A stretch of 64,000 bases of DNA from Veronia nyctiphanis (GTDB lineage Bacteria > Pseudomonadota > Gammaproteobacteria > Enterobacterales > Vibrionaceae). The stretch is taken from the NCBI RefSeq assembly GCF_004116385.1, contig NZ_PEIB01000003.1, positions 62,001 through 126,000 of the forward strand, read 5' to 3'. A program made the translations under genes and the position numbers. Shown here in pieces: positions 9,352-19,464 of the stretch. Position 1 is the stretch's first letter, and each line of letters starts with the position of its first letter. The notes under the pieces are model-generated. The model did not search any database, was not told the origin of the DNA, and worked only from the letters and a program-made list of their open reading frames with translations.

Positions 9352-10298
9352 ATGCAAAAGACGATTTTAGATGTACGTCGTTTACGGGTAGCCTTTCGGG
9401 GCTACCCTGCGGTTAACGATATTAGCTACCAGATCAAGCAAGGTGAGATCCTGGGAATCGTCGGTGAGTCAGGCTGCGGTAAAAGCCTGACTGCACTCAC
9501 GACAATGGGATTACAGCCAAACGTAATGCAAGCCAGCGGTGAAGTCATCTTCGATGGCAAAAACCTGCTTGAAAATACTGAAAAGCAATGGCAGAAAGTT
9601 CGCGGCGAAGGCATTGCCATGATCTTCCAGGAGCCGATGACTGCATTAAACCCGGTAACTACTGTCGGTGAACAGGTTGCCGAAATGTTTGAACTTCATC
9701 AGGGTTGCAATAAGAAAGAGGCTGCAGAAAAAGCCATCGAAATGCTTAATGTGGTGCACATTCCTGACCCTGTTCGTCGTGCCAAAGCCTATCCTCACGA
9801 ACTTTCTGGCGGTATGCGCCAACGTGTTGTCATTGCCATGGCTCTGGCGTGTAAGCTTCTCTTATCATCGCAGATGAACCTACAACGGCTTTAGATGTGA
9901 CTGTTCAGGCGCAGGTACTCGACCTGCTCGAAGAGTTACGTGAAACCACAGGAACTGCTATTCAATTTATCAGCCACAACCTTGGTGTTGTTTCTCAGTT
10001 GGCTGAAAATGTAGTTGTTATGTATGCGGGACGTGTGGTTGAAAGAGCGACCGCTGAAGAGCTTTTTGCTAACCCACAGCATCCATATACCATTGGACTT
10101 CTTGGCACGCTGCCTCGGATAGGAATGCCTCGTGGAGCGCTACCTTCCATACCCGGCGCTGTGCCACCTCTTGATCAACGTGGTTCGGGTTGCCCGTTTG
10201 CTGACCGATGCACCAGAGCAACGCCGACCTGTATGGCAGAAATGCCCGAAGAAGTGGAACTGAGTGCAGTCCACAGTGTCGCCTGTCACCACCCTTGA
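9352..10298 (+). pseudogene. Peptide ABC transporter ATP-binding protein (OppD/DppD type), frameshifted
   Basis: First ATPase of the importer, about 315 residues after repair. Walker A is GESGCGKS, the Q-loop is FQEPMTALNP, the signature is LSGGMRQRVVIAMAL. The frame is lost at about 9857-9865, just before Walker B; the other frame continues LIIADEPTTALDVTVQAQVL and ends with the oligopeptide C-terminal extension (CPFADRCTRATPTC), which carries conserved cysteines. One base added restores the gene. The start lies nine bases after the binding-protein stop with AAGGA in front, so the two are co-transcribed. Confidence 0.88.
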
Positions 10299-10309
10299 GG
10301 ATATCGTCT

Positions 10310-11329
10310 ATGACACTAGTGAAATTAACAAACGTCTGCCAACGATACCCCGTAGGCAAAAAAGACTTTTTTGGCAAATCAACTCAGACGCTTCATGCAG
10401 TAAAAGATGTTTCTCTGACGATTGATGAAGCAGAGACTGTGGCTGTGGTGGGTGAATCCGGTTGTGGGAAGTCCACCTTAGGCCGAATTGTGTCGTTACT
10501 TGAGTCACCAAAAGACGGCGAATTGGAAATTGCAGGCGTTGACCCTCGAACATTATCAAAAAATGAACTCAAAGAACTCAGGAAGAAGCTTGGTCTTGTG
10601 TTTCAGGACCCGTTCTCAGCGTTAAACCCAAGAATGCCAATCTCTCAATTGGTTGCCGAGCCACTGGAAGTGTATAACATAGGCACCCAAGCTCAGCGTC
10701 AAGCCAAAGTGCTTGAATGCCTCAAAGCAGTTGGTTTGAGCGAAGATGCCCTTGACCGATATCCTCATGAATTCTCGGGTGGTCAACGTCAGCGTATTTG
10801 TATTGCCCGAGCACTTGTTCTTGACCCTAAGTTAATCATTGCAGATGAACCGCTGTCCGCTTTGGACGTCTCTGTGCAAAGCCAGATACTTAATTTATTT
10901 ACCGAACTGAAACAAACACGAAATCTATCGTTCTTCTTTATTAGTCACGACATGGCGGTCGTTGATTATCTCGCTGACACTATAGTGGTTATGTATCTTG
11001 GCCAGGTGGTTGAAAGCGCACCTCGTACCGAGTTCTTCACTAATCCAGCTCACCCCTACAGCAGAGCATTGCTAAATGCAGTGCCGGAAGTAGGGACAGG
11101 TCGTCGCAAAAAGGGCCTAGCTCTCCAGGGCGATGTACCCAGCCCAATTAATCCTCCAGCGGGTTGTCCATTTAATCCCCGTTGCTCAAAAGCAACTGAC
11201 CTTTGTCGTACCGAGAAGCCTGCCAGTGCTCCGGTTTCAGAAAGTAATTCGCATACTGTAAGTTGCCATTTTCCTGAGGTTGCAGCGCATACAGAAGTAA
11301 CTGTTGACCGGGAGGTTGTTACACAATGA
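10310..11329 (+). CDS. Peptide ABC transporter ATP-binding protein (OppF/DppF type)
   Basis: Second ATPase, 339 residues, from the ATG at 10310 (MTLVKLTNVCQRYPVGKK), which follows GAGG and lies 11 bases beyond the previous stop. Walker A GESGCGKST, Q-loop FQDPFSALNPRM, signature FSGGQRQRICIARAL, Walker B LIIADEPLSALDVS and H-loop FISHDMAVV are all intact. The C-terminal oligopeptide/dipeptide extension holds GCPFNPRCSKATDLC, matching its partner. It pairs with the OppD-like ATPase to power import. Its stop overlaps the next start by four bases. Confidence 0.92.
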   Translation: MTLVKLTNVCQRYPVGKKDFFGKSTQTLHAVKDVSLTIDEAETVAVVGESGCGKSTLGRIVSLLESPKDGELEIAGVDPRTLSKNELKELRKKLGLVFQDPFSALNPRMPISQLVAEPLEVYNIGTQAQRQAKVLECLKAVGLSEDALDRYPHEFSGGQRQRICIARALVLDPKLIIADEPLSALDVSVQSQILNLFTELKQTRNLSFFFISHDMAVVDYLADTIVVMYLGQVVESAPRTEFFTNPAHPYSRALLNAVPEVGTGRRKKGLALQGDVPSPINPPAGCPFNPRCSKATDLCRTEKPASAPVSESNSHTVSCHFPEVAAHTEVTVDREVVTQ

Positions 11330-12294
11330 TATTTTTACTTCACAGAACGCTTCACAGCCTTCTGATTTTGTTTCTGGTTATGTTCTGTACTTACGCATTG
11401 ATGGGGTTAATGCCGGGTGACCCGATTGATTTAATGATAAGTTCGAATCCTGATATTAAACCCGAGGACATTGCACGTCTAAAAGCTCAACTGGGTCTCG
11501 ATCAGCCAATTCTGGTGAGATTCTGGCATTGGTTTATCAATGGACTCCAAGGAGATTTCGGATACTCTCGCTTCTACTATCAGCCGGCAATCGATGTAAT
11601 ACTACCAGCAGCTTGGAATACCATTAAGCTGGTTGGTCTTTCTACTATTATTGCGATTCTTTTGGGTATTCCATTCGGCATTATTGCAGCTCTTAGGCCG
11701 AAATCTTTCCTAGACTATTTTACGAGCTTTATTGCATTTCTTGGCTTTTCGATACCCGCATTTTGGATGGGTTTGATGTTGATGCTGGTCTTTTCTGTGA
11801 GCTTCGGACTATTGCCTGCGGGCGGAACAGGAGCTGGAGAAGGTGACGACAGCTTCTGGTTTGCAGCAAAGCACTACATCTTACCCGCAACGACACTGTC
11901 TATTATTAGTATTGCTTCTATTTCACGTTACATGCGTGCTAGTACTATTGATGTACTGAGACAAGATTATGTTCGCACGGCAATCGCCAAAGGTGCATCA
12001 AAAAGCCGTGTTATCAGAAAACATGTGCTCAAGAATGCCTTAATTCCTGTTGTTACCATCATTGCTTTGGACTTTGGTACCGTCCTCGGCGGTGCTGTCC
12101 TTACGGAGACACTTTTCTCATGGCCAGGTATGGGGAAAGTGCTGCTTGATTCAATTAACGGTAGTGATTACAACGTCGCTTTATTGTGTATTATCGTTTT
12201 AACGATCAACATGTTACTAGGGAACCTCTTAGCCGATGTTGCATACAGCAAACTTGACCCACGTATCGATCTAACAAAAGGAGCTTCAGCATGA
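11326..12294 (+). CDS. Peptide ABC transporter permease (OppB/DppB type)
   Basis: A 322-residue inner-membrane permease with six predicted helices. The first helix (LHSLLILFLVMFCTYALM), the GDPIDLMIS segment and LGLDQPILVRFWHWF before the second helix are characteristic of OppB/DppB. The EAA coupling loop appears as DYVRTAIAKGASKSRVIRKH. ATGA overlap with the ATPase gene upstream and with the next permease downstream indicates translational coupling. Gene order here (binding protein, D, F, B, C) differs from the E. coli A-B-C-D-F order. Confidence 0.92.
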   Translation: MIFLLHRTLHSLLILFLVMFCTYALMGLMPGDPIDLMISSNPDIKPEDIARLKAQLGLDQPILVRFWHWFINGLQGDFGYSRFYYQPAIDVILPAAWNTIKLVGLSTIIAILLGIPFGIIAALRPKSFLDYFTSFIAFLGFSIPAFWMGLMLMLVFSVSFGLLPAGGTGAGEGDDSFWFAAKHYILPATTLSIISIASISRYMRASTIDVLRQDYVRTAIAKGASKSRVIRKHVLKNALIPVVTIIALDFGTVLGGAVLTETLFSWPGMGKVLLDSINGSDYNVALLCIIVLTINMLLGNLLADVAYSKLDPRIDLTKGASA

Positions 12295-13235
12295 CGACGA
12301 TAACAAGTGCATCGGCGGCCACTGAGCAACCCAAGTCGAAGAAGGCGTTGACCCCAAGGCAATTGATGTTTAATCGCCTCCTCCAACATAAAGTTGGTGT
12401 TGCGGGTGGGATATTCATTTTATTTTTACTGATCATTTGCGTCTCAGCACCATTATTTTCTTCTTTTTTAGGTAATGATGCTTTTGAGGTAAGTTTCTTT
12501 AGCCGTTATGAACCTGCAGGGGCTGAGTTTTGGCTAGGGGCAGACGAATTGGGGCGGGATGTATTTTTAAGGTTGCTCTATGCGGGGCAAATTTCTCTTG
12601 GCTTTGCTGTCGTCACAGCCTTATTTATGTCGATAATTGGTACCACGATAGGTATCTGTGCTGGCTATTTTGGTGGTAAAACCGACTCAGTACTGATGCG
12701 TTTTGCTGATTTTGTGCTTTCACTACCTGGTCTGCCTGTACTCATTGTTTTATCAGCTATCGATCCGGAAAAACTGGGTGTGCCTGCTGACATCGCCCGT
12801 AGTGATTTTTTCGCAGTAGCTAAGTTAACAATTATTTTCTGTATCCTTGGCTGGCCTCAGACTGCTCGCCTTGTTCGTGCTGGTACGCTTTCGGTCCGAG
12901 AACGTGAATATGTAAAAGCAGCTGTCGGTTACGGCGCTTCGTCGGTAACTATTATTTTTAGACATGTTTTACCTAACGTTATTTCGCCTGTGATTGTCGC
13001 AACGACAATGGGGGTGGGTGGCGTTATTCTGGGTGAAGCAGCACTTTCTTTTTTAGGTATGGGTATTCAGCCTCCAACCCCATCATGGGGAAATATGCTG
13101 AATAACGCGAAAGAGACCATTTGGCAAGCTCCTGGTTTGGCGATTTACCCGGGTATAGCAATTACCATGACAGTTATGGCAATAAACTTCTTTGGTGATG
13201 CGCTCCAAGACGCAATTGATCCAAAGAGCCAGTAA
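12291..13235 (+). CDS. Peptide ABC transporter permease (OppC/DppC type)
   Basis: A 314-residue permease that partners the OppB-like subunit. It has the OppC-type cytoplasmic N-terminus before the first helix, the FWLGADELGRDVFLRLLYAG block typical of the family (G-T-D-x-x-G-R-D), the coupling loop EREYVKAAVGYGASSVTIIFRH, and LSFLGMGIQPPTPSWGNML near the end. It is the last gene of the five-gene operon and is followed by a strong terminator. The transported peptide class cannot be told from sequence. Confidence 0.92.
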   Translation: MTTITSASAATEQPKSKKALTPRQLMFNRLLQHKVGVAGGIFILFLLIICVSAPLFSSFLGNDAFEVSFFSRYEPAGAEFWLGADELGRDVFLRLLYAGQISLGFAVVTALFMSIIGTTIGICAGYFGGKTDSVLMRFADFVLSLPGLPVLIVLSAIDPEKLGVPADIARSDFFAVAKLTIIFCILGWPQTARLVRAGTLSVREREYVKAAVGYGASSVTIIFRHVLPNVISPVIVATTMGVGGVILGEAALSFLGMGIQPPTPSWGNMLNNAKETIWQAPGLAIYPGIAITMTVMAINFFGDALQDAIDPKSQ

Positions 13236-13260
13236 TCACTGAAACTTAAGTGATTTCAAA

Positions 13261-13285
13261 GCCACCCATGCGGGTGGCTTTTTTG
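13261..13285 (+). terminator. Terminator of the peptide-transport operon
   Basis: GCCACCC-ATG-CGGGTGGC stem followed by TTTTTTG, 26 bases after the last permease stop. Confidence 0.92.
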
Positions 13286-13399
13286 TTTCTGTTGCTTTGG
13301 CATGCATTGCTCTGTGTAGGAAATGAAATAGAGAGTTTGTTATTACTTTGTGATAGTTTGGAGAAATTAATTTTTCGAATAGATAATGGATTAGTAACT

Positions 13400-14176
13400 A
13401 TGTGTCGCTGGATGAGCTATATCGGTAAATCTGTCTTTCTAGATGAGCTTTTATATCAGCCAGCACATAGTTTGGTCAGTCAAAGTAAAGATGCAGTAAA
13501 AGCTGTCACAACAGTTAATGCTGATGGGTTTGGTCTTGCTTGGTATGGTGAAAAAGCGACACCAGCCACTTACCATGAAATTCTCCCCGCATGGGCTGAT
13601 AAAAACCTTAAGTCGATTGCTGAGCACACGCGATCAGCCTGTTTTTTGGGCCACGTTAGAGCATCCACTGGTGCGACAACTTCCAGAGAAAACTGCCACC
13701 CATTTACATGGTCAAAATGGTCTTTTATGCACAATGGGCAAATCCCACACTTTGATACTTTGCGTATGGGATTAGAAAGACAACTTAAGGAAGAATGGTA
13801 TCTATTAAGGCGTGGAACAACAGACAGCGAATTACTGTTTCTGCTTTTATTGCAAAACGGGCTTGATGCCAATCCGAGACAAGCCATGGTCGAAACATTG
13901 AGCATTGTTGAGCAAGCGATGGCCTCAAAAAACATAGATGAACCTTTCAAAGCCTGTATTGCCTTGTCTAATGGCAATAAAATATTCGGCGTGCGTTATT
14001 CCAGCGATAGCAAACCACCAACACTTTTCTATAAAACAACGCCTGATGCAGTTGTAATGGCTTCTGAGCCGTTTGATGAAAACCGCTCGGGTTGGCGAAG
14101 TGTATCCCCTCAATCCTTTTTAGAGATTTCAGAGAGTGATGTGAAGGTCACCGCTTTATCAGACCTCAATGACTAG
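13400..14176 (+). CDS. Class II glutamine amidotransferase (YafJ/EgtC-like)
   Basis: A 258-residue N-terminal-nucleophile amidotransferase. The ATG at 13400 gives MCRWMSYIG, placing the catalytic Cys at position 2 as the class II fold demands; any upstream start would bury it and overlap the terminator. Other GATase II landmarks are NADGFGLAWYG, GHVRAST, ENCHPFTW and MHNGQI, which form the glutamine pocket and oxyanion hole. The relatives YafJ and EgtC hydrolyse gamma-glutamyl amides; the actual substrate here is unknown. It stands alone between a terminator and the dioxygenase gene. Confidence 0.9.
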   Translation: MCRWMSYIGKSVFLDELLYQPAHSLVSQSKDAVKAVTTVNADGFGLAWYGEKATPATYHEILPAWADKNLKSIAEHTRSACFLGHVRASTGATTSRENCHPFTWSKWSFMHNGQIPHFDTLRMGLERQLKEEWYLLRRGTTDSELLFLLLLQNGLDANPRQAMVETLSIVEQAMASKNIDEPFKACIALSNGNKIFGVRYSSDSKPPTLFYKTTPDAVVMASEPFDENRSGWRSVSPQSFLEISESDVKVTALSDLND

Positions 14177-14371
14177 GTGTTAAATCACAGTTTTTATCCT
14201 GCTTACATACTTCTAATATGACGTTATCCAGTGATTCATTCTGTTTTTGTCAAATTGATAGCTTTAACAATATGGTGAACCTTGGTCAGTCCAACAGATG
14301 CTACTAATCTTTTTATTAATACAAAGAGGTTTCATTTTGTAACCTCTGATTGATGTGAAGAGGAGATGCAT

Positions 14372-15004
14372 ATGTCCCAAGCCGACTATATGATGCAGCT
14401 TTGTCATATCAGTGAACAAAGCGTGAGAGAACTCGAACCATCCTTTGCGCAATTGCCAACCACACCTTATGCAGACGGACAATACAGACTGAGGCGCTAT
14501 TCGGTCGTTCGTTGTCACCATGATGAGCTGGAGCATCTTGCTCATAAGTCGTTTTGCCAATCTGAAAACATTAATCACCATCAGGGAGGCGTTGTAAGAA
14601 ATTTTGAAGAATTAGAAGAGGGTGTTATTGGCTCGACGGGGCTTTTTGAGCTTTGTCAGCTCTTCAAAGAGCATAATGAGCTCAATGACGATAATCCAAT
14701 TGAAATCCATCAGATGCGCGTCATTACCTTTGATGAAATCACGCCTGTTTCTCCTGAGGGTATTCATCAGGATGGATTCGATCATATCGCCATCGCGTCG
14801 ATAGACAGGGCAAATGTGCAGGGAGGAGAAATTCTTGTTTATAAAGACAAGACGGAAAGGCCATTTTTTACCTTAGCCCTTGATGATGGTGACGTCGCTT
14901 TATTGGATGACCACCAACTTTGGCACAATGCTAACCCCATAAGACCAATGGACCCAAGACACCAAGGTCATATCGACCTGTTTGTTTTGACGGCCAAACA
15001 CTGA
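14372..15004 (+). CDS. 2OG-Fe dioxygenase family protein (PF10014, amino-acid hydroxylase-like)
   Basis: A 210-residue protein of the 2OG-Fe dioxygenase family that includes bacterial L-isoleucine 4-hydroxylases. The iron-binding H132-x-D134 appears in GIHQDGFDH, and a distal His (H185) in LLDDHQLWHNANPI; an R/H-rich PRHQGHIDLFVL segment near the C-terminus may bind 2-oxoglutarate. The start at 14372 is chosen because GAGGAG lies six bases upstream; the ATG at 14366 sits on top of that site. It likely hydroxylates a free amino acid, though the substrate cannot be fixed. Convergent with the lipoprotein gene. Confidence 0.85.
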   Translation: MSQADYMMQLCHISEQSVRELEPSFAQLPTTPYADGQYRLRRYSVVRCHHDELEHLAHKSFCQSENINHHQGGVVRNFEELEEGVIGSTGLFELCQLFKEHNELNDDNPIEIHQMRVITFDEITPVSPEGIHQDGFDHIAIASIDRANVQGGEILVYKDKTERPFFTLALDDGDVALLDDHQLWHNANPIRPMDPRHQGHIDLFVLTAKH

Positions 15005-15013
15005 ATCAAAAAG

Positions 15014-15035
15014 GGCATCGTGATGATGCCATTTT
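15014..15035. terminator. Short hairpin between convergent genes
   Basis: GGCATC / GATGCC stem with a five-base loop and ATTTT after it, 10 bases past the dioxygenase stop. Confidence 0.5.
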
Positions 15036-15060
15036 GTCGCTTGGCCAGTCAGTTGTGAAA

Positions 15061-16332
15061 TTAATTAATCGCTAAGTCTACCTTCAGTTGATCAACCTCG
15101 TTAGCCAGTTGCTGGTTGTCGAAGTACTCTTGTTGAGATTTTCCGCTATACAGCGTCGTTGTCTTTGAAAATTTATCTACGGAGGTTTCGAGCGCTCGAA
15201 CTCCGTTATCAACGAAGTTTTTCTGGCCTATCTCAGTGATAGGTTGACCCGTTAGGTCGTAATATTGTGTCTTGCTGTTTTCGGATTTAATAGGATCACA
15301 GTACGCTGCCCCCATATCACCGCTTTCACGAATGCTGTTAAAGGTATTTTGTGGCAGATGATCGGATTTGTTTCCGGTCCCCACAGTACACCAGCTAACT
15401 TTAGTACCCACTCCGTCGACAAATGCTGACACCATGTTCACGGCATAGTAGGTCGTTTCTTTGTCTTCCGGGCTTTTACCGTATGCTGAAATGATATTAC
15501 CACCGACTATTTGGTAATTATGATTATCCAAGACGCCTTCGGAGAAATAGCTTTTAGATAGGTGTTGCCAATCTTTGTTGTTTTCTCCAGTTGATTGGTA
15601 GATGTCATCAACCAAATCAACTGACTTAACATCTTCAGTCTTGAAGCTGCGAAGCTTGTGATTGTAAACGAGCCCACCTTTTGTCGATGACTTTGTCATG
15701 CCTGCTACTTCATTGTTCTTGGTGTCATTTTGCCAACCAGTATATTTAACCCTGTTGAACTGAATACCGTCATCGTCTTTAGCGCTGAAAGCCAGACGAA
15801 GGTTGACTATGCCATTTTTTTCCCTCTCAACAGAATCATAATGAGTACCCGTTCTTGAATCACAGTCGTAATTGTTGGCTTTGTAGTAAAAGTGTGAAAT
15901 CCAATCTTTAGCTTCAACCCCGTTTTGATTCACAAACCCGTCTGCGCCACTAATACCCTTAGCATACCGGAATTGCTCAATGAGTTGTTGGGATAAATAT
16001 TTTGAATACTCTTGCTCTTTGTCCGCATCATAGCCATTTGCGGTAACATTCGTTAGGTGCATGTATGCAATACAGGTATTCATGTTGTCTTGACCAAAGA
16101 AGTTATGATCCTGATTGTCGATGTTGCCCCGCGCGTCAGCGGGGTCTTCATATGCCGGATAACTGTCGATAGCGTTAAGCGATTTTTGCGTATTCGCTAC
16201 CGTCCCCTTTAATGGTGTTAGCGACATTTTGGGCACTGCTGGTATGTCAGTTTTTTGTGTTGGAGATGAGTCTCCACCCCCACCGCATCCAACAAGACTG
16301 ACGATGATTGATGTTAATAAAATCTTTTTCAT
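15061..16332 (-). CDS. Unknown lipoprotein with poly-Gly linker
   Basis: A 423-residue exported lipoprotein: MKKILLTSIIVSLVGC is a clear lipobox signal, followed by GGGGDSS and a Pro/Thr-rich linker. I do not recognise the mature domain. It is soluble-looking, acidic, has a handful of cysteines (in NTCIAYMH, NYDCDSRTG, SWCTVGTG, AAYCDPIKS) that could form two disulphides, and aromatic-rich segments. It is followed by the nrdJ genes in the same orientation upstream, but separated by a terminator, so it is its own unit. Position +2 after Cys is Gly, giving no inner-membrane retention signal, so the outer membrane is likely. Confidence 0.8.
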   Translation of the reverse strand: MKKILLTSIIVSLVGCGGGGDSSPTQKTDIPAVPKMSLTPLKGTVANTQKSLNAIDSYPAYEDPADARGNIDNQDHNFFGQDNMNTCIAYMHLTNVTANGYDADKEQEYSKYLSQQLIEQFRYAKGISGADGFVNQNGVEAKDWISHFYYKANNYDCDSRTGTHYDSVEREKNGIVNLRLAFSAKDDDGIQFNRVKYTGWQNDTKNNEVAGMTKSSTKGGLVYNHKLRSFKTEDVKSVDLVDDIYQSTGENNKDWQHLSKSYFSEGVLDNHNYQIVGGNIISAYGKSPEDKETTYYAVNMVSAFVDGVGTKVSWCTVGTGNKSDHLPQNTFNSIRESGDMGAAYCDPIKSENSKTQYYDLTGQPITEIGQKNFVDNGVRALETSVDKFSKTTTLYSGKSQQEYFDNQQLANEVDQLKVDLAIN

Positions 16333-16483
16333 TGAATTAACCTATAAAATACACTGTTCAAAATTTGTGCGCATCTTATAGAAAGAACCTGATAAAATCA
16401 AACGCTGTTCATAATAATTTTTTAATAAGTTGCTAAGTGAATGTTGTAAAAAGAAGTATTTAGTAAATTGTTGGGGAAGAAGA

Positions 16484-16505
16484 AGCCAGTCGGTAACGAC
16501 TGGCT
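16484..16505 (-). terminator. Terminator of the nrdJ operon
   Basis: Perfect 9-bp stem AGCCAGTCG / CGACTGGCT with a four-base loop, followed on the minus strand by TCTTCTTCCCC. It lies 14 bases past the nrdJb stop. Confidence 0.75.
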
Positions 16506-16518
16506 AGAAAAACGCCGT

Positions 16519-17205
16519 TTAACCGCACTTAGAATCGCCGCAGTTCAGGCAGGTTTGGCAGCCGTCTTTAACAATCACTGATTTGTTATGGCACTTATTA
16601 CACAGGGTTGCGCTGGGCGGGAAACCCGTGTTTTGAGCTTTTTCGTCAGAAGCTTTAGCGTCACTTTCTGCGCGTTTGGCCTGAAGAAATGCCTTTTGAT
16701 GTTCATCCATTTCCGGATTTTTTAGCATCCCAATTTCCATCAAGTGCTGCTCGATAACGTTACCAATCTCGGCGATAAGCGAGGGGACATATTTGCCGTT
16801 ATTCCAGTAACCACCTTTTGGGTCAAAAACCGAGCGTAGTTCTTCAACAAGAAAAGCGATATCGCCACCTTTGCGAAAAACAGCAGAGATGATGCGGGTC
16901 AGTGCAACAATCCACTGGTAGTGCTCGAGGCTCTTGCTGTTTATGAAAATTTCAAATGGTCGGCGGACTTCATGTTCGTTGCCCTCATTCAATATCACGT
17001 CATTGATGGTTATAAACAGTGAATGCTCTGAAACATGTTCAGGGGTTTTCAATTTGTAGGTTGTGCCCATGAGTTTTTCAGGACGCTGCATCGCATCGTG
17101 CATAGTCTCAATGTCTGGTTGCGGTAGCTCGACCAGTTCGACGGGAGCTTGCTCTTTACTCTTAACTTTGTAGGCAACAATTTTACTTTCAATTTTACGT
17201 GTCAT
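16519..17205 (-). CDS. nrdJb: B12-dependent ribonucleotide reductase, NrdJb subunit
   Basis: A 228-residue protein equal in length to the NrdJb chain of organisms such as Pseudomonas aeruginosa, where class II reductase is split. It carries the TSCPD-type domain (VRRPFEIFINSKSLEHYQW, ALTRIISAVFRKGGD) and a cysteine-rich tail: CNKC, then CQTCLNCGDSKC, able to bind zinc and to pass reducing power to the catalytic chain. I choose the ATG at 17205 (MTRKIESKIVAYKV) over a GTG nine bases upstream because AGAAG is well spaced from it. It follows nrdJa by about 31 bases in one operon. Confidence 0.88.
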   Translation of the reverse strand: MTRKIESKIVAYKVKSKEQAPVELVELPQPDIETMHDAMQRPEKLMGTTYKLKTPEHVSEHSLFITINDVILNEGNEHEVRRPFEIFINSKSLEHYQWIVALTRIISAVFRKGGDIAFLVEELRSVFDPKGGYWNNGKYVPSLIAEIGNVIEQHLMEIGMLKNPEMDEHQKAFLQAKRAESDAKASDEKAQNTGFPPSATLCNKCHNKSVIVKDGCQTCLNCGDSKCG

Positions 17206-17236
17206 TTTCGTCACTTCTATGCTGACAGCCGCTCTA

Positions 17237-19391
17237 TTAGAACTTGCCGTAGTAACCTTCTTTTAGTGCGTCATACAGGTTAGCTGCTGTGTGCTCTTCA
17301 CCATCATATTCCACTTTTTCGTTGCCTTTGGCTTCGAACGTAGAGCCGTCCTCAAGGGTAAAGACGTAAGTGGTATTTTCGAGATCTTCTTCTTTCACCA
17401 AGACACCTTGAAACACTTCCGGGTTAAATCGGAACGTTGTGCAGCCTTTCAGGCCTTTGTCGTATGCATCATATAAATGTCTTTGAAGTTCTCAAACGGG
17501 AAATCAGTAGGGACGTTTGCCGTCTTTGAAATAGAAGAATCTATCCAACGCTGAGCAGCGGCCTGAACTTCAACATGCTGACTTGGCGTAATATCATCGG
17601 CGGTGATGAAATACTCGGGTAGCTGCTCATCTTTGTCTGTGCTGTAAGGCATCGCTTTTTGATTGACCAGTTCACGGTAAGCCAGTAATTCAAAACTGAA
17701 TACATCAACACTTTCTTTAGACTTCTTGCCTTCTTTGATGACATTGCGCGTGTAATGGTGTGCGAAGCTTGGTTCGATACCGTTACTCGCGTTGTTGGCA
17801 AGCGAGAGTGAAATTGTACCCGTTGGCGCAATAGAGCTGTGGTGTGTGAAACGAGCACCAACTTGTGCCAGCTTCTCGACCAGTTCGGGGTTAACCTCCG
17901 CGATTTGCTGCATGTAACGACTATATTTTGCATGCAACGCTTTACCCTTCACTTTATCACCAAGTTTGATTCCGTCTTTGGCCATTTCTGGTCGCTGACG
18001 GAGCATTTTGGCAGTGATTGTGTATTCCTGCTCAAGTGCGGGTGCGACGCCTTTTTCTTCAGCTAATTGCAGTGCCTGTTCCCAACCGGTAAGTGCCATT
18101 TCCTGTGCAACTTGTTCTGTGAAAGCAACAGAAGCAGGACTACCATATTTATGACGAAGCATGGTTAACGTTGAACCTAGGCCAAGGAAACCCATGCCGT
18201 GACGGCGCTTGTTTTGGATTTCCCCACGTTGCTTCTCGAGTGGAAGCTGATTAATTTCAACTACGTTATCCAACATACGAGTGAATACAGAGACAACCTT
18301 GCGGTACATCTCCCAGTCAAAGCGCGCTTTTTCGGTGAAAGGGTCGCGAACAAATTTTGTCAAATTCACAGAGCCTAATAAACAAGCGCCATAAGGGGGT
18401 AGAGGCTGCTCGCCACAGGGGTTTGTGGCACGAATGTCTTCACAGAACCAGTTGTTGTTCATCTGATTAACTTTATCAATCAAGATAAACCCAGGCTCAG
18501 CATAATCGTATGTGGAGGTCATGATGATATTCCACAAATTACGCGCTTGCATGGTGCGGTATACCTTACACGCAACACGGCCTTGATCATCTTCAACCAA
18601 GCCCTCTTTAACTGGCCAGTCGGCCCAAACAATGTCTTGGGCAGTTGCAAAATCAAGGTTATCTTGCTTCGACTCTTTTGCTGTCACAGGGAAGATGAGT
18701 TTCCATTCCTCGTCTTGTTTGACGGCTTCAATGAATTCTTCTGTGATCAGAAGAGACAGGTTGAATTGTCGCAGACGGCCATCTTCACGCTTTGCTCGGA
18801 TAAACTCCATAACATCAGGATGGCGAATATCCATGGTACCATCTGTGCGCCACGTCGACCGCCAGCCGATGAGACGGTAAAGCACATCTTGTCATAGATA
18901 TCCATGAAAGAGAGTGGGCCAGACGTATACGCACCAGCACCTGAAACGAATGCTCCACGCGGACGTAGGGTTGAGAAATCATAGCCAATTCCACAGCCAG
19001 CCTTCAGCGTTAAGCCTGCTTCATGCACTTTTCCAAGAATGTCATCCATCGAATCTTCGATGCTTCCGCTCACTGTGCAGTTGATTGTGGATGTAGCGGG
19101 TTTGTGCTCGAACGCGCCTGCATTGGAGGTGATACGGCCAGCTGGAATCGCACCATTCCTGAGTGCCCACAGGAATTCCTGATACCATTTTGATTGGTCC
19201 GATTTTTTTTCAAGATCAGCAAGGGCACGAGCCACACGCTTGAAGGTGTCATCAAGTGTCGAATCGACGGCGTCACCGTGTTTTGTCTTCAATCGATATT
19301 TGCTATCCCAAATCTCCATTGACGTATCCTGATAGGGAATGTTTAACGCGTCAGAATATTTGATATCTGCTGTTGACTGGGTTCTGGCCAT
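17237..19391 (-). pseudogene. nrdJa: B12-dependent ribonucleotide reductase, NrdJa catalytic subunit, two frameshifts
   Basis: Catalytic chain of class II (adenosylcobalamin) ribonucleotide reductase, about 718 residues after repair, close to the 731 of P. aeruginosa NrdJa. It begins at 19391 (MARTQSTADIKYSDALN). Visible landmarks: INCTVSGSIEDSMDDIL (first redox Cys), KAGCGIGYDFSTLRP, then NPCGEQPLPPYGACLLGS (thiyl-radical Cys loop) and GTISLSLANNASNGIEP. Frame is lost at about 18838 (GGRRGAQM to GTMDIRHPDVM) and at about 17470 (DIYM to DAYDKGLKGCTTFRF); adding one G at each site restores the protein, ending EGYYGKF at 17237. It makes deoxynucleotides independently of oxygen. Both breaks are likely sequencing deletions in an otherwise perfect gene. 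Confidence 0.9.
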
Positions 19392-19464
19392 TATGAATTG
19401 CACCTCATGTAATGCCGTCTGGAAAGTGAAAAATTCCAGATACTCGCGAAGGGCGCAGATCAAA

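Noticed and set aside
9857-9897. Programmed frameshift in the OppD-like ATPase gene
   Set aside because: No slippery heptamer and other genes in the window show the same type of one-base loss; sequencing error is simpler.
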